Source of the DNA: G963701675 sp963701675
GTDB taxonomy: Bacteria > Planctomycetota > Planctomycetia > Gemmatales > Gemmataceae
DNA length: 64,000 nt
Assembly: GCA_963701675.1 (NCBI GenBank)
Contig: OY969623.1
Location: 7,874,001-7,938,000, forward strand
Reading direction: 5' to 3'
Position numbers and translations under genes: made by a program. This document shows, piece by piece, positions 38,367 to 45,711 of this stretch (its first letter is position 1; the number at the start of each line of letters is the position of its first letter). The notes beneath the pieces were generated by a model, which was not told where the DNA came from, did no database searches, and was given only the letters and a program-made list of their open reading frames with translations.

Positions 38367-38526
38367 ACCACTGGCTTCGCTTGACACCGGCTGGTCGAGT
38401 GTTTGTCGGATCGCGCTGAGTCCAAACGGCAGATGGCTCGCGTCGATGGATCATCAAGGGCGCGTTCGCCTGTGGGACCTTGCGGAGCTGCAAGCGTCGC
38501 TTCGCGCCGCCGGTTTGGGCTGGTGA
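38365..38526 (+). pseudogene. Displaced C-terminal WD40 repeat of the kinase (frameshift)
   Basis: In the frame starting at 38365, 53 codons read EPLASLDTGWSSVCRIALSP, then NGRWLAS, MDHQGRVRLWDLAELQ, ending GLGW and TGA at 38526. This is the typical last WD40 repeat and end of planctomycete kinase-WD40 proteins. A single extra T at about 38364 (or two missing bases) separates it from the main frame: LWNAAQW + EPLASLD reads naturally. No start codon of its own is evident, so it is not an independent gene. Confidence 0.75.
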
Positions 38527-38539
38527 TTCGTGAAAGTTA

Positions 38540-38589
38540 TTGACAATGCCACGGCAAAGATTGACAATGATACTCGGTGAGGTTCTAAG
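38540..38589 (+). promoter_or_regulatory. Candidate sigma-70-type promoter with duplicated TTGACAATG
   Basis: TTGACA at 38540-38545 is followed after 17 bp by GACAAT (38563-38568). A second TTGACAATG begins at 38561 with TCTAAG 17 bp further on. The nonamer repeat with 21 bp period lies between the kinase and the next gene (ATG at 38637), so it may drive that gene or be a factor-binding direct repeat. Confidence 0.4.
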
Positions 38590-38636
38590 CAACCGATCCC
38601 ATCTTGCCATTCGGCGACGGTAGAGGAGATTGTTAC

Positions 38637-39341
38637 ATGAAGCCCCGAATCGTGCTGCGCGGCCGTGCGTTAAGGCTCGCAGAATTCTCTCCATTCCGGC
38701 CGGAACTCGAAAGACTCGAAGCCCGCACGGTGCCGGGGAGCCTGTTTGATTCGATCGCGCTCGACCCGTTTCCTTGGAGCTCGACGCAGTTCTCAAACCC
38801 GGAAACTTCACCGTCCACCGTACTTGCAAGGCGGAGTCCGACGAGTTCCGATGAATCGAAAGCGCCGAACGCCGAGACTGCGGATCCGTTGCAATCACCT
38901 CTCACAAAGAACGAGCTAAAACTATCGATCGACCGGCGTGCCCCGTTCGTCAATGAACGCGGAGTCCCGACGAATCCGCCGGTACAACCAGGAACCAGCG
39001 GAGTCGATTCGCCGACCAGCGTGAACGGAACGGACAAGCTGGAACCACCGACTGGCCTCACGGGGGGTGTTATTCAATCCGATGGCAGTTATGTCGATAT
39101 CAAATTGAAATGGGAATACAACGATATCGGCGCCAAGCTATTCCATATCGACCGATCGACGGCGCCAACCAATCACGCATTGATTGCGAAAGTGGACTAC
39201 CACGAAGACATCGACGTTACCCACTATCAATACATCGACCGTCGCGTTCCGCAGGGCCCGACCTATTACTACTGGGTCAAGGCTGTCAACGGGCTGAACC
39301 AGTCGCCGTGGTCGGAAATGTTCACCGTTCCCACCGCGTAA
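38637..39341 (+). CDS. LEPR-motif exported protein with fibronectin type III-like domain
   Basis: The ATG at 38637 has AGAGGAGA upstream. The 234-residue protein starts with a basic segment and ELERLEARTVPGSLF, the same N-terminal motif type as four other proteins here. A Ser/Thr/Pro/Asn-rich linker (about 35-140) follows, then one beta-sandwich resembling fibronectin type III at about 142-234 (LEPPTGLTGGVIQSDGSYVD, then YYYWVKAVNGLNQSPWSE). It lies directly downstream of the ECF-WD40 kinase pair, as the SBBP protein lies downstream of the ECF-TPR kinase pair. Probably a small surface adhesin or structural protein; no enzymatic domain. Confidence 0.78.
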   Translation: MKPRIVLRGRALRLAEFSPFRPELERLEARTVPGSLFDSIALDPFPWSSTQFSNPETSPSTVLARRSPTSSDESKAPNAETADPLQSPLTKNELKLSIDRRAPFVNERGVPTNPPVQPGTSGVDSPTSVNGTDKLEPPTGLTGGVIQSDGSYVDIKLKWEYNDIGAKLFHIDRSTAPTNHALIAKVDYHEDIDVTHYQYIDRRVPQGPTYYYWVKAVNGLNQSPWSEMFTVPTA

Positions 39342-39359
39342 CCCTATCGAGTTGCGGCA

Positions 39360-40274
39360 TTATCCGAAGATGCGACCGATAAAGCTTTCGCGCCGCTTCG
39401 GCGGAGTCGGGTCGCGATTCTCGGAAGCGGGAGTGGCGGCGGGTCGGGGCGAAGGGATGATGGTACTTGAACCGGAGCGAGGAGGTGCGCCGACAGCCGC
39501 GCCGGTTTCATGCAAGCGCTGTCGCAGTTGCCCAAGTCGCTGATTGAGGAGGCCATTGCGCTCGATGTTTTCCATCTCGCGGCGAATTTCTTCGTAAATC
39601 CGAGTCAACTCGCTGCGCTGGCGGGCAAAGTCGGCACGCTCACGCGCCATTTGCACTTCCATATCGCGCAGCTGCTTTGTCATCATTTGCTCGTCATCCT
39701 TGAGCTGTTTGCGCTCGTCTTCGAGTTGTTTCTGCTCCTGTTGCATCTGGCAGCGCTCGCGGTCCAGCTCTTCGCTGAGCGCGAGCAACTCATCTTCCGC
39801 GGCGCCGGCCGATGCCGGGCGATGCCCCTGCGATTCCTTTATTTTCAGATGCAAAGCGCGAATGATCTCCGTTTTCTCTTCAAGCAGTGCCTCGAATTCC
39901 TTTTGTTTTTCGGCAATGGCTGGATCGGGAGTGGGGGCCTTCGGTTCGAGGGCTTGCTTCAACTCGGCGATGATCTCCCGAAGCTCAAGGTTCTCGCGCC
40001 GCAGTGGATCGGTTTCCGGATTCACGGCATCCTTCGGCGCCCCGTCCGGCGATAGGCCCAACGATTCCAAAAGACCGAGGTGATCGTCGGCTGGGTTGCC
40101 GCCCAGGTTTACCGATTGGTTGTCGGCATCCCAGCCCTCTCGGTGGACCGCTGCGGAAGCACCATTGATACTTGGCTCCAGATGAGGAGATCGATCTTGC
40201 AGATGTTCGCCGGCTGAGTCGTGCGGTGACTCACCATTTGCGAATACATCCATATCGGGTAACGCTCTTGGCAT
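39360..40274 (-). CDS. Coiled-coil protein of unknown function
   Basis: The 304-residue protein has an acidic, disordered N-terminus (about 1-95), then a long heptad-repeat coiled coil (about 95-250) with runs such as LRRENLELREIIAELKQAL and EEKTEIIRALHLKIKES, and a Gln/Glu/Arg-rich second half. The C-terminus is Pro/Ser-rich and ends with a basic motif (PPKRRESFIGRIFG). No signal peptide or membrane helix. Such proteins are common in planctomycetes and may be structural or scaffold proteins; no specific family is recognised. Convergent with the LEPR/FN3 gene; divergent from egtB. Confidence 0.8.
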   Translation of the reverse strand: MPRALPDMDVFANGESPHDSAGEHLQDRSPHLEPSINGASAAVHREGWDADNQSVNLGGNPADDHLGLLESLGLSPDGAPKDAVNPETDPLRRENLELREIIAELKQALEPKAPTPDPAIAEKQKEFEALLEEKTEIIRALHLKIKESQGHRPASAGAAEDELLALSEELDRERCQMQQEQKQLEDERKQLKDDEQMMTKQLRDMEVQMARERADFARQRSELTRIYEEIRREMENIERNGLLNQRLGQLRQRLHETGAAVGAPPRSGSSTIIPSPRPAATPASENRDPTPPKRRESFIGRIFG

Positions 40275-40669
40275 GATCCGTGCTTCCTTTAGATGTCCGC
40301 TAGCACCAGTGGGTCGGGTTCCCGGTGCGATGACCGTGCCGCATGAGTGGCTTCGAAAGCCCGCTAGGTATAGATGTCAGCGGTTTCGAATCGGACACAG
40401 ATCATGCTGCTGCCCGGGGGAATGTTCCGTATGGCCAGCAGCCCGGTTTCAACGGTGACGTTGTGATAGAGCGGAACGTCAGGCCGTGTTTACACAGGCT
40501 AAGGGAAGTCTATCTCACGAATTAACGTCATGCGAATGCGGCGAGGAAAAAAAGCACTGGCATGTTGAAGGCGGCCGACGTTCCAATGCCGGAATGTACG
40601 TGCGCGAAATGACCGCCGCTCCATATAATGAAGAAACCCGCACCGGCGCGGGCTTTAGCGAGGCCACCT
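40275..40669. other. 395 bp divergent intergenic region
   Basis: It lies between the coiled-coil gene (minus) and egtB (plus) and should hold promoters of both. A possible hairpin pairs GCTGCTG (about 40406) with CAGCAGC (about 40437). A/T-rich spots occur near 40500-40560. An in-frame ATG at 40628 offers an alternative egtB start but lacks a ribosome-binding site. No gene is visible. Confidence 0.4.
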
Positions 40670-41974
40670 ATGACATCGCATCAAGCACGCACGGTGACGG
40701 ACCCACGCGCCCGCCGCCCCTTCGATACGGTTCTCGACCGTTACCGTGCCGTACGCAAAGGCACGGAATCACTTTGCGCGCCACTCGAAACCGAAGACTG
40801 CCTACTTCAGTCGATGCCGGACGCGAGTCCGATCAAATGGCATCTCGCGCACAGCACCTGGTTTTTCGAGACGTTCGTCCTTTCGACGCATGCTCCCGAC
40901 TACCAAGTGTACCATCCAACGTTCAGTTACTTGTTCAATTCGTACTACAACGCTATCGGGACACGTTGGCCCAGGGCGCAGCGCGGATTGGTCTCTCGAC
41001 CCAGCGTGGCCGAGGTATTCAACTACCGTGCGCACGTCGATGCTCACATTGCGGAACTGTTGGAAACAACAACGACAACCAACGGTCGGCTTGACGACCT
41101 CGAATCGGTCCTGGAGCTTGGACTGAATCATGAACAGCAGCATCAGGAGCTTATTCTGACGGACATTAAGCATGCGTTTTCATTGAATCCGCTTGATCCG
41201 GCCTATCATCATGGCGGGGGCATTGCCGGGTCGAAGCCGGCTTTCCAATGGGTGCCGTTTCAGCGGCGGTTAGCTCTCATCGGGAAAGAAGGCGCCGGAT
41301 TTGCGTTCGACAACGAATCACCGCGACATCAAGCGTTCGTGCGCGATTTTCAGCTTGCCAATCGGCCCGTCACCAACCGCGAATACCTGGAATTCGTCAA
41401 CGATAACGGCTACGCGCGTCCGGAGTACTGGCTCTCGGACGGTTGGGCGGCGCGAGACACGCATCAATGGCGCGCCCCGCTGTATTGGGAACAAGAATGC
41501 AATGCGTGGACTACTTTCACGCTGAATGGCCGTCAACCACTTCAGGCTGATGAACCCGTGTGTCACTTGAGTTACTACGAAGCAGATGCCTTTGCGCGCT
41601 GGGCGGGCGCCCGTTTGCCAACCGAGGCTGAATGGGAAATCGCCGCGGACACTTCTAGTGTTTCGGGCCATTTCCTTGAGAGCAAGAACTACCACCCCGC
41701 CGCGCCTGCCGCAGACGACGACCAAGGTCCGCTTTTCAAGATGTACGGCGATGTCTGGCAATGGACGGCAAGTCCCTATGTCGCCTATCCGGGATACGTT
41801 GCCCTGACGGGCGCGCTTGGAGAATACAACGGAAAGTTCATGTGCAACCAGATGGTGCTCCGCGGTGCGTCATGTGCCACGCCACGGTCGCATGCCCGGC
41901 TCACGTATCGCAATTTCTTCCCGCCGGAAGCGCGTTGGCAATTCAGCGGCATCCGGCTAGCAAAGGACTTGTAA
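40670..41974 (+). CDS. egtB: Ergothioneine biosynthesis protein EgtB (sulfoxide synthase)
   Basis: The ATG at 40670 follows GCGAGG and gives 434 residues; an upstream ATG at 40628 would add 14. The N-terminal DinB-like domain has the SMPDASPIKWHLAHSTWFFE block with a His ligand, and NHEQQHQEL with the other two His ligands of the mononuclear iron site. The C-terminal domain has the formylglycine-generating-enzyme fold, with RGASCATPRSHARLTYRNFF and WQFSGIRLA at the end, typical of EgtB. The enzyme couples hercynine (N-trimethylhistidine) with a thiol and O2 to form the sulfoxide precursor of ergothioneine. The next gene, egtD, starts within the stop codon (TAATG), so they are one operon. Confidence 0.93.
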   Translation: MTSHQARTVTDPRARRPFDTVLDRYRAVRKGTESLCAPLETEDCLLQSMPDASPIKWHLAHSTWFFETFVLSTHAPDYQVYHPTFSYLFNSYYNAIGTRWPRAQRGLVSRPSVAEVFNYRAHVDAHIAELLETTTTTNGRLDDLESVLELGLNHEQQHQELILTDIKHAFSLNPLDPAYHHGGGIAGSKPAFQWVPFQRRLALIGKEGAGFAFDNESPRHQAFVRDFQLANRPVTNREYLEFVNDNGYARPEYWLSDGWAARDTHQWRAPLYWEQECNAWTTFTLNGRQPLQADEPVCHLSYYEADAFARWAGARLPTEAEWEIAADTSSVSGHFLESKNYHPAAPAADDDQGPLFKMYGDVWQWTASPYVAYPGYVALTGALGEYNGKFMCNQMVLRGASCATPRSHARLTYRNFFPPEARWQFSGIRLAKDL

Positions 41975-42954
41975 TGGTTACCACACACATTCGAACCCCG
42001 TCTTCCGAGCAACGTAACGGCGCCATTCCAGCGCTTCTGCGCGATGTGTTGGAGGGACTGCGATCGTCGCCGAAGCGATTGCCGTGCAAGTACTTCTACG
42101 ATGAAGCCGGCTCGAAGATCTTCGACGCGGTCTGCAACGTAGACGAGTACTACTTGACGCGCACCGAGCTCGGCATCATGGCGGATCACGCCCCCGACAT
42201 GGCTGATCTTCTCGGAGAGCAGTGTGTTCTCATTGAATACGGTAGCGGCAGCAGCATCAAAACCCGTCTACTGCTGGATCACCTCGTGAACCCTGTAGGG
42301 TACGTGCCCGTTGATATTTCGGGCAAGCACCTCCGTGAATCGGCCCGGCAGCTGGCGAACCTTTACCCGAAGATCCCGATCACGCCGGTATGTGCGGATT
42401 TCACCGCTCCGTTTGAGACACCCGATTTCCGTCACGCCGCGAAACGGCGCGTCGTGTATTTTCCGGGGTCAACCATCGGCAACCTCACGCCGCCCGAGGC
42501 GATAACGTTGCTACGGCAATCGGCGCGCCGATGCGGACAGGACGGGGTAATGCTCTTGGGCGTCGACCTGAAGAAAGACCCGGCCATCATCACGGCCGCG
42601 TACAACGATGCGGAGGGTGTATCAGCAGCATTCAATTTGAATTTGCTTGCCCGAATCAATCGCGAACTCGGCGCGAACTTCCGACTCGATCAGTTCTGGC
42701 ACCATGCGCTCTATCATCCGGTTCAGGGACGAATTGAGATGTGCCTCGTCAGTCGGGAAGCACAGATCGTGGAGATTCAGAATAACTCATTTCGTTTTGC
42801 GGAAGGCGAGTCGATCTTGACCGAGTATTCGTACAAATACAGCCTGGAGGAAATCGAGCTCGTCGCTTCGTCGGCCGGGTTCTCGGTAGATGAAATCTGG
42901 ATGGACGATCAGAGTTACTTCGCGGTGTGTTTGCTCCGAGTCGCCGGGTCGTGA
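41974..42954 (+). CDS. egtD: L-histidine N-alpha-methyltransferase EgtD
   Basis: The ATG at 41974 overlaps the egtB stop (TAATG). The 326-residue enzyme has the characteristic EgtD N-terminus (LPCKYFYDEAGSKIFDAV, EYYLTRTE), the SAM-binding loop IEYGSGSSIKTR, VPVDISGKHL, and the histidine-binding region with FPGSTIGNL and GVDLKKDPAIITAAYND. It trimethylates L-histidine to hercynine, the substrate of EgtB. Together the pair makes the core of the ergothioneine pathway in the cytoplasm; egtA, egtC and egtE are not in the window, so the C-S lyase step must be done elsewhere. It converges on topA. Confidence 0.95.
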   Translation: MVTTHIRTPSSEQRNGAIPALLRDVLEGLRSSPKRLPCKYFYDEAGSKIFDAVCNVDEYYLTRTELGIMADHAPDMADLLGEQCVLIEYGSGSSIKTRLLLDHLVNPVGYVPVDISGKHLRESARQLANLYPKIPITPVCADFTAPFETPDFRHAAKRRVVYFPGSTIGNLTPPEAITLLRQSARRCGQDGVMLLGVDLKKDPAIITAAYNDAEGVSAAFNLNLLARINRELGANFRLDQFWHHALYHPVQGRIEMCLVSREAQIVEIQNNSFRFAEGESILTEYSYKYSLEEIELVASSAGFSVDEIWMDDQSYFAVCLLRVAGS

Positions 42955-42985
42955 CGAGGGTCCGGCGACAACGCACAGGGCGGCT

Positions 42986-45553
42986 CTATGCCGGGGCGGC
43001 CTGGAGTTGTTCCAATAACTCCGGCGAGGCCTCACGTGTGCCGCGGCACTTCGGGTATTTGCTGCACCCAAGAAAGAAACCTCTGCGACCCGGACGAAGC
43101 TTCATGGGCGCACCGCATTCCGGACACGTTTCGTGCACTTCAACCGCTGGAGTCGCTTTCTTGACCGGCGTCGGAAGGACGTCTTTGAGTTTCTCTTTCA
43201 ACTCCGCAGGCATTTGCTTGGTGCTGCGACAACGAGGGTAACTGCTGCATCCGAGGAATGGGCCCCGCGGCCCCTTCTTCACCATCATCGGCGCCCCGCA
43301 TTTCTCACAGCTTACACCCGTGTCGATGGGCTTGAGGGGATTGCCTTCCGCATCGACGTCTTTCGCATTCTTGCATTTCGGATAGCCGCTACAGGCCAGA
43401 AACGGCCCACGCCGACCTTCACGGATGACCATCGGCTGCCCACATTTGTCGCATAAGTGTTCCGTTGGCTTGGCGGTGAGCACCGGTTTCCCTTCGGCAT
43501 CCAAATTCATCGTTGTTTTGCATTCAGGGTAGCCGCTGCAACCGAGAAACGGGCCCCGCCTACCCATCCGCTGCACCATTTGTTTCTGACAATTCGGGCA
43601 GATGTGTTCCGTCGGAATCGGGGCCTCGCGGGGCTTATTCTCGCGGTTTCGTTTGATGTAAGTGCATTCCGGGTATCCGGAGCATCCGAAGAATTTGCCC
43701 GCCTTGCTGAACTTTTGCACTAACACCTTGCCGCATTCGGGACACTTCTCTGCATCGGCGAGCAGTTTCGGTTCCGCCTCCGCGAGCGCTTGTTTGAACG
43801 GCTCATAGAACTCGGTCAACACCTCGTCGCGCTTGATCTTGTGGGCCTCGATACGGTCAAGCTCCTCCTCCATGTGACTGGTGAACTTCAGGTCCATCAC
43901 CTTGGGAAAATGCTCGACCAGAACTTCCGTCACGTGGATGCCGATATCGGTGGCGAAGAAGCGGCGTTCTTTCTGTTCGACGTACCCGCGCTCCTGAATC
44001 TTGCTGATGATGGAGGCGTACGTGCTTGGTCGACCGATGCCTTCCTTTTCCAACGACTTCACCAACGACGCTTCGTTATAGCGCGGCGGCGGCTGTGTGA
44101 AATGTTGTGTGGGCGACAAATCGAGTAAGTCGAGCTTCTGCTCTTCCGCGACAGGCGGCAACAGGGCATCCTCCTGCTTCCCGGCGGGAGGGAGAATTCG
44201 GCGATAACCGTCGAACTTTAGGATCTTGCCCTGAGCTTTGAAAACGCCGTCCGCGGCTTTCACATCGATATTGGTAACCGCGAAGACGGCCGGCGTCATC
44301 TGGCTGGCGACGAAGCGGTTGTAGATGAGCGTGTACAGCCGCAATTGATCTTGGGGCAAATACTTCGCCGCGCGTTCCGGCGTGTACGACAGGTCAGTGG
44401 GGCGGATCGCTTCGTGCGCTTCCTGGGCGCTCTTGCCGGACGTATAACGGTTCGCTTCCGCCGGAAGATAGTTTGGCCCGAGTTTCTTGCCGATGTGGTC
44501 ACGGACGGAAGTAAGTGCATCCGCGGACACCCGCGTGCTGTCGGTACGCATGTAGGTGATGAGCGCCACTGACCCCTCGTCACCGAATTCAACACCCTCA
44601 TAAAGACGCTGGGCCAGCATCATCGTTCGCTTGGCGGAATAGTGAAGCCGCAAGCTGGATTGTTGCTGGAGAGTGCTCGTGGTGAATGGCGCATGTGCTT
44701 TTTCAACGCGCTCCTTCTGTTCGACCTTGCTGACGACGTAGTCGGCGCCTTCGAGGGCCGTGACGATAGCGGATGCCTCATCGCCGTTGCCGGCCTTGAA
44801 CTTCTGACCTTTCCATTCGGCCAACTCCGCGAGGAAGGCGCCTTCGGGAAGCTCAACGGCCTCACCATTTTCTTCTTCCGCGGTCTTCTTCTTTGCCGCT
44901 GACTGCTTCCGGACTTGCGGTCCTTTTTTCTTGACCTTTCCCGGAAGGGCCACGGTAGCCGTGATCTTCCAGAATTCCTCCGGAACGAACTTTTGAATCT
45001 CACGTTCTCGTTCAACGATGAGCCGCACAGCGACCGATTGAACCCGGCCGGCGCTCAGGTGTTGCGCCAGCTTGCGGCTCAGGAGCGGGCTTAGGTGGTA
45101 GCCGACGACTCGGTCGAGAAACCGCCGGGCCTCCTGGGCACGAACTTTGTCCATGTCGATCGTGCCCGGATTCTCGAAAGCGTCTTGAATGGCGCGTTTC
45201 GTGATTTCGTTGAACGTGACCCGATGGACTTTCTCGTCTTTGAGGCCGAGCGCTTCCTTCAGGTGCCAGGCGATCGCCTCGCCTTCGCGATCCGGGTCGG
45301 GCGCCAGGTAGACTGCGGCGGCGGCCTTCGCCTGGCGCTTCAACGTCTTCAAGAGTTCCTTGCGGTCGTCCAGTGATCGGTACGTTGGAACCCAGCCGCC
45401 CTCAATGTCGATGCCGAACCGGGACTTCGGCAAATCGCGCACGTGGCCTTTGCTGGCAGCGACTTCGAAGTCGCCCCCAAGGTATTTGCCGATCGTTTTG
45501 GCCTTAGCCGGCGATTCGACGATGACCAGATTCTTCTTTTTCCGTGCCGCCAT
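42986..45553 (-). CDS. topA: DNA topoisomerase I with five C-terminal zinc ribbons
   Basis: The 855-residue enzyme starts MAARKKKNLVIVESPAKAKT. The Toprim domain has APDPDREGEAIAWHL; domain IV has GRVQSVAVRLIVERE; the nucleophilic Tyr is in ALITYMRTDS (about residue 332). It relaxes negatively supercoiled DNA. The C-terminus has five Topo_zn ribbons (CPECGK...CSGYPEC, CPNCQK, CDKCGQ, CEKCGA and CPECGA units) at about residues 580-850, more than the three usual in Escherichia coli. A Lys/Glu-rich insertion of about 30 residues (KKKGPQVRKQSAAKKK region) sits in domain II, as in other planctomycetes. It is divergent from the PpiD-like gene. Confidence 0.96.
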   Translation of the reverse strand: MAARKKKNLVIVESPAKAKTIGKYLGGDFEVAASKGHVRDLPKSRFGIDIEGGWVPTYRSLDDRKELLKTLKRQAKAAAAVYLAPDPDREGEAIAWHLKEALGLKDEKVHRVTFNEITKRAIQDAFENPGTIDMDKVRAQEARRFLDRVVGYHLSPLLSRKLAQHLSAGRVQSVAVRLIVEREREIQKFVPEEFWKITATVALPGKVKKKGPQVRKQSAAKKKTAEEENGEAVELPEGAFLAELAEWKGQKFKAGNGDEASAIVTALEGADYVVSKVEQKERVEKAHAPFTTSTLQQQSSLRLHYSAKRTMMLAQRLYEGVEFGDEGSVALITYMRTDSTRVSADALTSVRDHIGKKLGPNYLPAEANRYTSGKSAQEAHEAIRPTDLSYTPERAAKYLPQDQLRLYTLIYNRFVASQMTPAVFAVTNIDVKAADGVFKAQGKILKFDGYRRILPPAGKQEDALLPPVAEEQKLDLLDLSPTQHFTQPPPRYNEASLVKSLEKEGIGRPSTYASIISKIQERGYVEQKERRFFATDIGIHVTEVLVEHFPKVMDLKFTSHMEEELDRIEAHKIKRDEVLTEFYEPFKQALAEAEPKLLADAEKCPECGKVLVQKFSKAGKFFGCSGYPECTYIKRNRENKPREAPIPTEHICPNCQKQMVQRMGRRGPFLGCSGYPECKTTMNLDAEGKPVLTAKPTEHLCDKCGQPMVIREGRRGPFLACSGYPKCKNAKDVDAEGNPLKPIDTGVSCEKCGAPMMVKKGPRGPFLGCSSYPRCRSTKQMPAELKEKLKDVLPTPVKKATPAVEVHETCPECGAPMKLRPGRRGFFLGCSKYPKCRGTREASPELLEQLQAAPA

Positions 45554-45711
45554 ACTCGGCTCCCGATTGCCGTTGTGTCAAACTTTCAACTCGCTACAAT
45601 CCCTATTTTGGATGGAGTCCGCCTCTCACCCATACTACATCCTTAACTCGAGTGTCAAGTCGGGCGGCCTAATTCCTGTTTCGCCTGCTTGACATAAGTA
45701 GAGGAAGCGAA

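Noticed and set aside
40628..40669. Upstream ATG as the egtB start
   Set aside because: No ribosome-binding site before 40628, whereas 40670 follows GCGAGG; the extra residues are not typical of EgtB.
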